A stretch of 64,000 bases of DNA from NCBI RefSeq assembly GCF_020852455.1, contig NZ_JADZAT010000006.1:119385-183384 (forward strand). Direction: 5' to 3'. This stretch comes from Novosphingobium sp. Its GTDB lineage: Bacteria; Pseudomonadota; Alphaproteobacteria; Sphingomonadales; Sphingomonadaceae. The notes beneath the pieces were generated by a model. That model saw only the letters and a list, made by a program, of their open reading frames with translations. It was not told the DNA's origin and searched no databases. Shown piece by piece: positions 24,416-33,795 of this stretch. Made by a program: the position numbers and the translations under genes. Positions within the stretch are counted from its first letter, which is position 1; each line of letters starts with the position of its first letter.

Positions 24416-25239
24416 AACGCCTCGACCAGCGGCACATCCTCGGGATTGTTGACTTCCCACAGCCCGCCCTCAGGCAGATCGACCTTGACCAGATGCACTG
24501 GCAGCCCTGCTTCGAGCAGGCGCAGCTGCTCCAGCCCTTCCTGTTCCTCAAGTGCAGCAGGCGCCAGCGCGGCATAGGCCGCGAGCGCCGAAGGGCGATA
24601 GGCGTAGAGCCCGATGTGCAGGTCGAGCAGCGGCGCGCCATGCGGAATCGGCGCCTTGCTGAAATAGAGCGCGGTGCCATCACCGCGCGCCACCACGCAG
24701 GTGCCGCCGATCCGCCCCCGGGCATAGTCTGCGCGCAACTGCGCGCTCATCGCCGTGTCGCAGCGCACATAGGGCGTTGCGACCTGGACCAGCGGATCGG
24801 CAAATGCGCCGACCAGTGCCGCAATGTAATGCGGCGGAACCAGCGGATTATCGCCCTGCAGATTGACCACCAGATCGGCCTGATGCCCCAGCCGGGCATA
24901 GGCTTCAGCACAGCGTTCGGTGCCATTGCGCGCATCTGGCGAAGTCATCACCGCAGCGCCGCCGAAGGCCGCAACCGCATCGGCGATCCGGGCGCTGTCA
25001 GTTGCCACCACCACATCGGCCGGATCGGCAGCAGCCGTGGCCGCGCGCCAGACCCATTCGATCAGACTGCGGCTCTGGCCCGACCGTGCCGTCAGCATGG
25101 CCATCGGCTTGCCGGGGAAACGCAGCGAGCCTTCCCGCGCGGGGATAATGATCAGGCTGCGCGCAGACTCCCGGACCGGTTGGTCCGCGGCGGCGAGATC
25201 AGATCCATCCGGATCGAAGTTTCGGGTAAGCCCATCCAT
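24409..25239 (-). CDS. kdsB: 3-deoxy-manno-octulosonate cytidylyltransferase (CMP-Kdo synthetase)
   Basis: 276 residues from ATG 25239. Activates Kdo with CTP for lipopolysaccharide and for the Kdo linker of group 2 capsules. The nucleotide-binding segment LIIIPAREGSLRFPGKPM lies after a 27-residue non-conserved N-terminal extension; VVATDSARIADAV, NGTERCAEA and VVNLQGDNPLVPP are conserved. Given the adjoining kps genes it may play the KpsU role (capsule-linked CMP-Kdo synthetase), although it could be the only copy. It follows the RTX gene on the same strand with about 50 bases between. Confidence 0.92.
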   Translation of the reverse strand: MDGLTRNFDPDGSDLAAADQPVRESARSLIIIPAREGSLRFPGKPMAMLTARSGQSRSLIEWVWRAATAAADPADVVVATDSARIADAVAAFGGAAVMTSPDARNGTERCAEAYARLGHQADLVVNLQGDNPLVPPHYIAALVGAFADPLVQVATPYVRCDTAMSAQLRADYARGRIGGTCVVARGDGTALYFSKAPIPHGAPLLDLHIGLYAYRPSALAAYAALAPAALEEQEGLEQLRLLEAGLPVHLVKVDLPEGGLWEVNNPEDVPLVEALL

Positions 25240-25287
25240 AGTTGAAGTTTGCTCTAACCGCCTCTGTCTGAACCACAACTTGCCGGA

Positions 25288-28200
25288 TCAGACGATCCAG
25301 GGTTCGGCCCAATAACCATGGCCCGGCGCCGCCGGATCGGCCAGCAGCGGCTCATCCTGCCACGCCGGGGCTTCCATCACCGCCAGCCCCTTGGGTGCAG
25401 CCTCGCCTGCCGGGGCGAAGATGAAGTCGCCGGCGGTCAGTGTGGACATGGTCGTGCCCAGCAGCACGATCAGGTTACCCCCGCCCAGATCGATCGCGCC
25501 ATCATTGCCAACCTGGATGAAGTGCGATTGCAGGCTGGCGAAATCGGCATAGATCCCGTTCAGCTGGATCTTGTCGGTCCCGTGCAGGAAATCGCCGATC
25601 ACGTCGGCACCGCTGCCCGCGCCGAACACGAAGGTATCCGCACCGCCCTCGCCGAACAGCACGTCGTTGCCGGCCATGCCGTTGATCGTATCGGCACCCA
25701 GCCCGCCCAGCAGCCAGTTGCCGCTGGCGCTGCCGGTCAGCTGGTTGTCGAGCTCGTTGCCGACGCCAAAGGCAGTCGTGCCTTCCAGCACCAGATTCTC
25801 GACATTGGCGTAGAGATAGACCCCGGCATTGGCGACCGTGACATCGGCATGGACCGTGTCCACCCCGCCGCCGACCGCCTCGAAGGTCAGGTCATTGCCG
25901 GTATCGACCCAGTAGACATCGTCATCCGCGCCGCCATCCATCAGATCGTAATCGGGATTGGCCTGGCCCGACACGCCGTCAAGCGTATCGTTGCCCGCCC
26001 CGCCGACCAGAATGTCGGTATCGAAACTGTCCCCGCCATCAAGCGTATCGTCGCCATCCTCGCCATAGAGCGCATCGGCATCGGCCCCGCCGTGCAGCAC
26101 ATCGTTGCCCAGCCCGCCAACCAGGTAATCGACCCCGGCATCGCCGTTCAGCGTATCGACGCCGTCCTGGCCGAACAGGCTATCAACCCCGTCGCCGCCG
26201 CTGAGCACATCATCGCCCAGCCCGCCGAGCAGCAGGTTTGATCCGCTGTTGCCGGTGATCGTGTTGGCCAGAACGTTGCCCACCCCGAAATTGCCTGCCG
26301 TGCCGGTCAGCGTCAGGTTCTCGATGTTGGCGAACAGATAATAGCCGGCACTGGCGACGACCGTATCGACACCCTCGCCGCTGTTCTCGAACACCAGATC
26401 AGCCGCACTGTCGGCATAGTAGGTATCGTTGCCGGCACCGCCAAAGAGCATATCGGTGCCAAGGCCGCCGTCCATGGAATCGTCACCGGCCAACCCCATG
26501 ATCGTGTCGGGCCCAAGTGCCCCGACCAGCACATCGCTGTTGGCCGTCCCGACGATTGGCAGGTAGGTCAATCCTGCCGGAGCAGTCTGCGCAGGCGGGC
26601 TTGGCGGCGCGGGGGGGGCGACTGGCGGTGCCTGGATCGTGTTGGCAGCGATCGCCGCCGCACCAAGACGAAGCGCTGCGCTGACATCGGCGACCAGAGC
26701 GCTGCGAACCAGCAGCGTATCGCTGGCCGAGAAGGTGATCAGCACGTCACTGCCTTGCTGAACGATCGACTGATAGGCCGAATAATCGCCGACATCTATC
26801 CAGTCATGGCTGGCTCCGGCCTGGAAGTCTTCGACAATGTCAGCCCCGAAACCAGCCCCGAACCGGAACGTATCGACCCCTGCACCGCCAATCAGGTTGT
26901 CGGCGCCGGCGCCGCCCGATAGCAAGTCATCACCAAACCCGCCGCGGATGGTCTGGCTTCCGGCGCCGGTCAGTAACCGATCGTTACCATCATACCCGTC
27001 CAGGGTGCCGGTCAGCGTTCCCAGCCGCCCGTCGAACACATCGTCGCCGCCGGCCAGATTGACATCGCCGTTGATCGCATTGGTGTTGACCAGCAGATCA
27101 TTGTAATTGCTGAGCAATACCTGCCCGTTGAGCGTTCCGGAGTTGTAAAAGTCAAGGCTGTATGAACTGATCGAGCTGGCACTATACGTGACAATCGGAA
27201 CACATTTCACGGCATAGTCGGCGGTGACTGTCCCGCTGTTCCAGACTGTCCCATGGCTTGCGATGCCGATCACCAGGCCCGCGCTATCCAGATCCGCGGT
27301 TTCATCGGTGACATTGATCGTCCCGCTGTTGACCAGGCGCGGGGCAGCATTGCCGACGCCGGCCAGATAGTCCTCGATGCCCGAGCTGGCCGAGCCGCCA
27401 TGAACCGTGATCTGGCCCGAGTTGAAGATCAGTTCGGCGCTTATGCTGTTTCCGACCAGTTGCTGCATGCCGCGCGCCGCGCCGACGGCGTTCACGGTGA
27501 TGCTGCCCTGGTTGAGCACCACGCTTTGATAGGAAGCGGTGCCGCTAGAACCGATATAGCCGCCGGACCTGACCCCGCTGGCATCGCCGGTCGCGCTGGA
27601 CACGACGATCGCGCCATAGTTGAAACTGACATTGAATGAGACGCCAAGGGCATCCGATTGCGCGGCATCGACTTGCAGCAGCGCACCGGCCTGATTGACG
27701 AATACTGACTCGCTGCCGGCAACCCCGCGCGACAGGTCAACCGCATCACTCGTCGAATAGCGGATCGTACCGCTGTTCCATATCCCGAACCCGGTGGGAT
27801 AATAAGGGGGGGAAAGCACCACTGCGGTTGAAGTTGTGGCGCCGTTGTACAGCCGCGTCGGGGCGGTGTCGGTAAAGTCCAGGACAGTTCCCGCCACGAC
27901 CACGTAATTGCGATCGGTGCGAATGGTCTCATCTGGCACCTGCGGAACGACAAGTCCGGTTGGCCCGGAATCGAACAGCAAGTTCTTGGGAGTAAAGCTG
28001 CTGGCGGTAGCATTGCGGACCAGCACGCTGTCGCTGGCCGAAAGCACGATCCGCAGATCCGCGCCTTCCTGCACCAGCGACTGATATGTCGCATAGCCAT
28101 AGATTTCGATCGTATCGCCGGCATTCAAATCGGTGATCACGTCGGAACCATCGCCAGCATCGAAAATGAAGCGGTCTGCTCCGGCTCCGCCGGTCAGCAC

Positions 28201-31200
28201 ATCGGCGCCAGTTCCACCCCAGATTACATCGTCGCCGCCGCGTCCGTCGATCGCGTCGTTTCCGCCGATCCCCAGCAGGAAATCCGCCGCCGCCGCACCG
28301 GCTATCGTATCGCCACCGCGCGATCCGACCACTTCCTCGAAATTGCGGACACCGTCGCGGTCCTGCGTCGTCGCCGCGATGCCGGTGCCCAGATCGACGT
28401 TGACGGCCAGGGTCGAGCCGAGGAACGAGAGCACATCGAATCCGTCACCCCCGTCGAGCATGTCGAAGCCTGCGCCGCCCTCGACAAAGTCGTCTCCGCC
28501 GCCTGCCGAAATGACGTCTTCGCCCTGGCCGCCAAACAGATCTTCCGAACCGCTGCCGCCGATCAGGGTATCGTTGCCATCCTCACCTTCGACCGATCCG
28601 GTATGCTGGCCGAGAGCACCGTCATAACGGTCATTGCCACTGCCCAGCAGCAAACGGCTGTCCATCGAGCCGGTATTGATCACCACATCATCGCCGCGCC
28701 CGGTCAACACCGCACCGTGAATCTGGCCCGAGTTAATCAACTGCTCGGCATAACCATCGGTGCCTTCAAGCGCATAGAAGGCGATATCGGCGGTGATCGT
28801 GCCGGAATTGTTGAAGGTCGAAGCGATCGTCGAACTGTTGATCTGCAGCAGCGAATTCATCAACACCCCGATCGAGGCGTAGGGCGAAGACAGCGGCGTT
28901 ACCGCCGTGATCGTGCCCTGGTTGTTGAGCTGCTGATAGGAACTGGCATTGACATAGATGCCAACGGCAAATTCATCGCTGGTCGCCAGGATACTGCCGG
29001 AATTGTTGGTGTCCGATCCCGGTCCGAGTGAGAGGCCATAGACTTCGGTTCCGCCCGAAACGCTGATCGATCCCGAATTGGTGACAGGCCCGTCGGAGTA
29101 GCCGGACAAGACCGCGATCTGGACACCGGTGGGGCCATGCAGGCCGCTGGAGCGAACCGTGAACTCACCCGCATTCACGAACGGGATCGTCGCGCCAAAC
29201 CCATAGAAGCCGACGACATAGCCGGCATCGGAAGTTACCGTAAAATGCCCGTCCGCTGCGTTGTTGAACAGGCTTTGCGCTGAGATCGGATAGCGCCCAT
29301 CGATCCAGATCCCGGCAACGCGGGAGCTGGGATAGGGCACGCCGGTGGCGATGTTGACCGTGCCGTGATTGACGAACTGCGAATTGCCGTCACTCGATCG
29401 ATAGATATAGCCCGAGCCAATGTTGTCGCGGAGCAACGGATCGATCAGCGAAACCGTGCTTCCCGCCGCGACTGTCAGGTCATTCGAAACATCGATCGGC
29501 ACCGAACCAGCGAAGGGAACCAGGGGAATTCCATCAAAATTGTGGGCCGTGAACTGCGCCAGTGTGGTGTTCTGAAACCGGACTGGCGTTGTGTTGAACA
29601 GATGGATTGCGAAGGCAACCTCGGCATCGAAGGTCAGGACCACATCGGCGCCATCCTGCACCAATCTTGCGGCCCCCACGGCGAACGGGTTGTAGTAGGC
29701 CGCAAGGCCGTACTGCATAGAGAGGACATCGCCGCCATCGCCAACCTGAAAATCGGTGATGACCAGTTCGTTGTGCGATGCGCCCAGCTCTACCCGGTCG
29801 TTGCCCGCGCCCAGGGTCAACGATCCGCCCCAGGCGTTGGTCAGAATCCGGTCATTGCCGGCGCCAAGATCGATAACCAGACTGCTGGGCCCCGAGCTTC
29901 CCCCCGATGCATCAACGACGACGAGATCGTCACCGTCGCCGCCTTGGATCGAGCCGGACGCTCCCGCAATGGTGCGCAGCGTGATCGTGTCGTTTCCGGC
30001 CCCGCCCGCAACCGTATCACCCGAGGACATGCGGATGGTATCATGGCCGTCACCGCCATCCAGCAGGCTGCTTCCACCCAGCCCGACGATGTAGTCATCC
30101 CCGCTGCCGCCAGAAACCGTGTTGGCCCCCGCTCCGCCAGCCAGCCAGTCATTGCCATCGCCGCCGTCCAGCACATCGTCGCCGTCGCCGCCGTTCAGGA
30201 CATCGTCACCGCCAAGACCGGCCAGTTGATCATCTCCGGCGCTCGCCAGTGCCACATCGGAACCGGCGGTGCCTGCGAATGTGTCAGCACCGCCACTGAC
30301 CGTAACATTTTCAACCAGGGGATTGAACCCCAGGTTGTCTGCGGTGAAGTCGTGGATGTCGGTGTTGAGAAAGGTGACCAGTGTGGAGAATTCGCCGCCA
30401 TAGTCGCCCGCGTCACTGGAGAATTGCAGCAATGTATCCGAACCCGACTGCACCAGCCGCGCCCGGCCTTCAGCAAAGGGATTGTAGTTGATGCTGCCAT
30501 CTTCGCGGTAAAAATACCCGAACTGCCAGCTCGTGCGCGAGTTGCGGACAAACTCTACCCAATCCAGCACATCGCCGCCGGCGCCAGTCTGAAAATCACT
30601 GATGGTAATCGCGAAATCGGGTTGAATGGTCAGCCCACGATCAAGCGTCACGACATCACTGCCTGCGCCCAGCGAAAAGACAGCCCCCGACACGTTGGCA
30701 TCGTAAACGATCGCCCGATCGTTTCCGTCACCCAGGTCGAACGACAGCCCCGTCCCGGCGAAGCCGCTGAATTCAACCAGATCGCCCCCAGCGCCGCCCA
30801 GCACAGTGCCAATGGCGCCATCGAGCAAGCGAATATTGACGATCAGGTGGTCATTGCCATCGCCGCCGTCGATGCTGGCCGCCCCAAATCCCTCATCGCG
30901 GATGGTATCATCGCCTGCACCGCCGTTGATCGTATCGCCGCCTGCACCGCCCTCGATCAGGTCATTGCCGATGCCGCCAGCAATCTGGTCGTTGCCGGCT
31001 CCGCCGAACAGCCGGTCATTGCCATCAAGCCCATCCAGACTGTCGTTGCCGTCCCCGCCGTGGATCGTGTCGGCGCCTGCGGTTCCCGCAAGGACGGCGT
31101 TGACGGTTGCAGCCATCGAAGGCGAATTGCCGGCGAAATTTTCGGCAGTCAGGGTGCTGGCCGAAACACCGCGCAGCAGGATCAGCCGATCCACGCTGTC

Positions 31201-32739
31201 GCTGCCGCCAGCCCCGTCCAGATCCCAGCCGACAATCGTATCGTTGCCCTGCGCCAGCAACCGCAAATGGCCACTGGCGAAGGGATTTGCACCAGCAACC
31301 CAATTATCGCTGAGCGCAAGCAGGGCGTTGAGATCGAGCACGTCGCCGCCGGTGCCGCCCTGAAAATCCTCAATCGTCACCGAGATCGGATCCGCCAGAT
31401 CGAAGCTGTTGTAACGGTACAGATCGTACAATAAGCCAAGCGTGACCCGGTCTGTTCCGCCGCCCAGGGTCAGGTTGGCTGAACTGCGCGAATTGTCGAT
31501 ATAGACATCGTCGTTGCCCGCACCGAGATCGGCGGTAAGCCGCATGGGAACAGACGAAGTTTGACTGGCGAACTCGACCGTTACCCGCAGGGTATCATTG
31601 CCATCACCTGCCAGGACAGAGACAGTGTCAGCAAGGGCGGGCAACCATCGTTCTCGTACCGGTCGGACCAGGGTAATCGTGTCGTTGCCGCTGCCGCCAT
31701 CGATCACATCGTTGCCGAACTCCGAATCCGAAATCAGATCATCGCCGTTTCCGCCAACCAGGTGATCGCTGCCTTCTCCGCCCTCGATCGTATCATTGCC
31801 TTCACCGCCATCGATTGCATCGTTGCCGAAACTGCCGCTGATGGTGTCATTGCCGTCGCCGCCGGACAGGCTGTCCGCCCCGGCCGTACCGTGCAGCCAA
31901 TCATCCCCGCCAAGGCCATTGACGCTGCCGCCACCTGCCAGCGCCTGCAGCAGATCGTTGCCGCTTGTCCCGCCAACCGCAACGGCAGCCGCACTGCCGC
32001 CGGCCGGATCGAACCCGCCGAAATTGTATGCGGTCAGCTGGCTGACCGAAACATTGCGCAAGATCAGCAGTTCATCGTCGTAGGCAGGCGTATCAGGGCT
32101 GCGATCATAGACCAGCACGGTATCGGCGCCCTGTTGAACCAGGCGGAGGATTCCGGCCGCGAACGGATTCGCGCTGGTGAACTGCGCAAGCGGGTCGTCG
32201 CTGGATAGCAGCCCACCAAGCATGCGCCCCAGCTCAATCGAATCTCCACCTGCCCCGGCTTCGAAGTCGGTGATGTCGACCGGGCCGACATTGAAGCCAC
32301 TCTGACCGGCCCCGAAGCCCCAGCCAAGCACCAGCCGATCGGCTCCTGTGCCAAGCGAGATCGTGACGGACTGGTAGAACAGATTGCTGATGAGCCGCTC
32401 ATCGTCGAGAACCAACACATCGCTTCCCGAGCCCAGGTCAATCGCTGTCGCCCCGCGAAGTCCGGTGTCGCATGTGACAAGATCATTGCCGGCACCTGCA
32501 TCGATCAGGGTGCTGGCAATATACTCCCCCATAACCGAGCTATAATTGATCGCACGGAATGTAATCCGGTCATCGCCATTGCCGGCATGGATCGTATCAT
32601 GCAGCCATCCGGAATCGACGATGACATCATTGCCATCGCCCGATTCGATGGTGTCGCTGCCACCGCCCGCCTCGATCGTGTCATCGCCCGCAGTGCCGGT
32701 AATCGCGTTGTCACCGCTGGTGCCCAGGAAATCCGTCAT
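25288..32739 (-). CDS. Giant RTX-type calcium-binding repeat protein
   Basis: 2483 residues from ATG 32739 (a TTG at 32772 is possible). Many nonapeptide RTX blocks (GGxGxDxLxGG / GNDTIxGG) that bind Ca2+ after secretion. Blocks alternate with about six copies of a module of the form DFxxGxGGDxLD ... NPFAxGxxRLxQxGxDT ... LTAxNF: four long copies near residues 150-240, 450-545, 710-815, 990-1075, and two shorter ones near 1535-1590 and 1965-2035. Two NSGTI-rich beta-helix-like regions (about 1085-1360 and 1600-1890) resemble autotransporter or adhesin stalks. No N-terminal signal peptide; the C-terminus (GADVIGDFLHGTDKIQLNG ... DFIFAP) resembles type I secretion substrates. No ABC exporter for it is nearby. 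Probably a surface or matrix adhesin; no catalytic domain seen. Confidence 0.88.
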   Translation of the reverse strand: MTDFLGTSGDNAITGTAGDDTIEAGGGSDTIESGDGNDVIVDSGWLHDTIHAGNGDDRITFRAINYSSVMGEYIASTLIDAGAGNDLVTCDTGLRGATAIDLGSGSDVLVLDDERLISNLFYQSVTISLGTGADRLVLGWGFGAGQSGFNVGPVDITDFEAGAGGDSIELGRMLGGLLSSDDPLAQFTSANPFAAGILRLVQQGADTVLVYDRSPDTPAYDDELLILRNVSVSQLTAYNFGGFDPAGGSAAAVAVGGTSGNDLLQALAGGGSVNGLGGDDWLHGTAGADSLSGGDGNDTISGSFGNDAIDGGEGNDTIEGGEGSDHLVGGNGDDLISDSEFGNDVIDGGSGNDTITLVRPVRERWLPALADTVSVLAGDGNDTLRVTVEFASQTSSVPMRLTADLGAGNDDVYIDNSRSSANLTLGGGTDRVTLGLLYDLYRYNSFDLADPISVTIEDFQGGTGGDVLDLNALLALSDNWVAGANPFASGHLRLLAQGNDTIVGWDLDGAGGSDSVDRLILLRGVSASTLTAENFAGNSPSMAATVNAVLAGTAGADTIHGGDGNDSLDGLDGNDRLFGGAGNDQIAGGIGNDLIEGGAGGDTINGGAGDDTIRDEGFGAASIDGGDGNDHLIVNIRLLDGAIGTVLGGAGGDLVEFSGFAGTGLSFDLGDGNDRAIVYDANVSGAVFSLGAGSDVVTLDRGLTIQPDFAITISDFQTGAGGDVLDWVEFVRNSRTSWQFGYFYREDGSINYNPFAEGRARLVQSGSDTLLQFSSDAGDYGGEFSTLVTFLNTDIHDFTADNLGFNPLVENVTVSGGADTFAGTAGSDVALASAGDDQLAGLGGDDVLNGGDGDDVLDGGDGNDWLAGGAGANTVSGGSGDDYIVGLGGSSLLDGGDGHDTIRMSSGDTVAGGAGNDTITLRTIAGASGSIQGGDGDDLVVVDASGGSSGPSSLVIDLGAGNDRILTNAWGGSLTLGAGNDRVELGASHNELVITDFQVGDGGDVLSMQYGLAAYYNPFAVGAARLVQDGADVVLTFDAEVAFAIHLFNTTPVRFQNTTLAQFTAHNFDGIPLVPFAGSVPIDVSNDLTVAAGSTVSLIDPLLRDNIGSGYIYRSSDGNSQFVNHGTVNIATGVPYPSSRVAGIWIDGRYPISAQSLFNNAADGHFTVTSDAGYVVGFYGFGATIPFVNAGEFTVRSSGLHGPTGVQIAVLSGYSDGPVTNSGSISVSGGTEVYGLSLGPGSDTNNSGSILATSDEFAVGIYVNASSYQQLNNQGTITAVTPLSSPYASIGVLMNSLLQINSSTIASTFNNSGTITADIAFYALEGTDGYAEQLINSGQIHGAVLTGRGDDVVINTGSMDSRLLLGSGNDRYDGALGQHTGSVEGEDGNDTLIGGSGSEDLFGGQGEDVISAGGGDDFVEGGAGFDMLDGGDGFDVLSFLGSTLAVNVDLGTGIAATTQDRDGVRNFEEVVGSRGGDTIAGAAAADFLLGIGGNDAIDGRGGDDVIWGGTGADVLTGGAGADRFIFDAGDGSDVITDLNAGDTIEIYGYATYQSLVQEGADLRIVLSASDSVLVRNATASSFTPKNLLFDSGPTGLVVPQVPDETIRTDRNYVVVAGTVLDFTDTAPTRLYNGATTSTAVVLSPPYYPTGFGIWNSGTIRYSTSDAVDLSRGVAGSESVFVNQAGALLQVDAAQSDALGVSFNVSFNYGAIVVSSATGDASGVRSGGYIGSSGTASYQSVVLNQGSITVNAVGAARGMQQLVGNSISAELIFNSGQITVHGGSASSGIEDYLAGVGNAAPRLVNSGTINVTDETADLDSAGLVIGIASHGTVWNSGTVTADYAVKCVPIVTYSASSISSYSLDFYNSGTLNGQVLLSNYNDLLVNTNAINGDVNLAGGDDVFDGRLGTLTGTLDGYDGNDRLLTGAGSQTIRGGFGDDLLSGGAGADNLIGGAGVDTFRFGAGFGADIVEDFQAGASHDWIDVGDYSAYQSIVQQGSDVLITFSASDTLLVRSALVADVSAALRLGAAAIAANTIQAPPVAPPAPPSPPAQTAPAGLTYLPIVGTANSDVLVGALGPDTIMGLAGDDSMDGGLGTDMLFGGAGNDTYYADSAADLVFENSGEGVDTVVASAGYYLFANIENLTLTGTAGNFGVGNVLANTITGNSGSNLLLGGLGDDVLSGGDGVDSLFGQDGVDTLNGDAGVDYLVGGLGNDVLHGGADADALYGEDGDDTLDGGDSFDTDILVGGAGNDTLDGVSGQANPDYDLMDGGADDDVYWVDTGNDLTFEAVGGGVDTVHADVTVANAGVYLYANVENLVLEGTTAFGVGNELDNQLTGSASGNWLLGGLGADTINGMAGNDVLFGEGGADTFVFGAGSGADVIGDFLHGTDKIQLNGIYADFASLQSHFIQVGNDGAIDLGGGNLIVLLGTTMSTLTAGDFIFAPAGEAAPKGLAVMEAPAWQDEPLLADPAAPGHGYWAEPWIV

Positions 32740-32895
32740 TTCTTCACCCAATCCAGCGGTTTGATTGACCAAGGCCAGTACGTTGCAGGATCACCGCAAT
32801 CAGCGACGGACTCGGCCAATGTAAGGTATGCATGACACGTAAATCTGACAAGCATTTGATCTTGACCCGAAACTCAGCAGGCCACCTGCCTTCGC

Positions 32896-33795
32896 TCACC
32901 CAGCGCCGCGCGCGAAAACCAGCATGTGATCGACATCCCTGGGGCCGTTCAGCAGGTCCTCGCGCCCGATCGGCACCACGCCCTGATTGTGCGAAACGAT
33001 CGCCAGACTGAAGCCGTGGCTCATGATCTCGTCGAGGAACCCGGCCGGGTCTGGCAGACGCCCGACGGTGAATTCCATGAAGATCGTCAGCGGCAGGTCG
33101 CGGCGCGCAAGCCGGCCGGTCATCCCCTTCCAGACTTCGGGTTCGAAACCTTCGACGTCCATCTTGATGAATTCAACGTCGAGTGCGTGGGGGATTTCAT
33201 CGAACCGGCCCATCCGCACACTGCCTGCACCCTCGCCCGTTGCAACGGTGCGGCCACCGCCGGGTTGATCAAGACTGGCCTCGATCCCGGCGGTCCCGCT
33301 CGATCCGCCCAGCGCCATTTCATGGAAATGGGTATAGCCGCCAAACCCGTTCACTTCGATGCTCTTGCGCAGCAGCCGCGCCAGATTGGGCTGCGGCTCG
33401 AACGACAGCACATGCCCTTCCGCCCCGGTCAGATCAGCCAGCAGCAAGGTGAAATAGCCCAGGTTGGCGCCGATATCGGCCACCACCGATCCGCGCCGGA
33501 CCATCCGCATCATCGCCTGGGTGACCCACATTTCCCAGAACCCGTCGAGCATCAGGTGACTGGCGATCCCGACATCGCGGGTATCGACGTAGATCTTGTA
33601 ACGCCCCAGCAGCCGCGCCAGCGCCTCATGATCGCCCAGATAGGCGGTGTGGCACAATGCGCGAATCTCGGCCTCGGCTTCGTCGCGAGGCTGGCTGAGA
33701 ATGCGCCAGATATCGTAGATCGGTTTGCGGTTCATGGCTGGTTCCGTGATTTGACCGGGTGAGGGCGAGCGGCGTCGCCAGTTGAAACGGATCAT
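32896..33795 (-). CDS. FkbM family methyltransferase
   Basis: 299 residues when started at ATG 33795, which overlaps the upstream stop (ATGA); ATG 33735 is a shorter alternative. SAM-dependent methyltransferase with VVADIGANLGYFTLLLA (motif I) near residue 106, GHVLSFEPQPNLARLL and the FkbM segment FIKMDVEGFEPEVWKGM. Family members O-methylate sugars or polyketides. Coupled to the KpsC-like gene, so methylation of a capsule sugar is the likely job. Confidence 0.88.
   Translation of the reverse strand: MIRFNWRRRSPSPGQITEPAMNRKPIYDIWRILSQPRDEAEAEIRALCHTAYLGDHEALARLLGRYKIYVDTRDVGIASHLMLDGFWEMWVTQAMMRMVRRGSVVADIGANLGYFTLLLADLTGAEGHVLSFEPQPNLARLLRKSIEVNGFGGYTHFHEMALGGSSGTAGIEASLDQPGGGRTVATGEGAGSVRMGRFDEIPHALDVEFIKMDVEGFEPEVWKGMTGRLARRDLPLTIFMEFTVGRLPDPAGFLDEIMSHGFSLAIVSHNQGVVPIGREDLLNGPRDVDHMLVFARGAG

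Noticed and set aside
25600..27000. Serralysin-type metalloprotease from the C-terminal RTX region
   Set aside because: The RTX tail resembles that of serralysins, but no HExxHxxGxxH zinc motif occurs anywhere in the 2483 residues.
29365..31434. 689-codon open frame antisense to the RTX gene
   Set aside because: The repeats of the RTX gene create periodic open frames on the other strand; the product has no domain and no ribosome-binding site.
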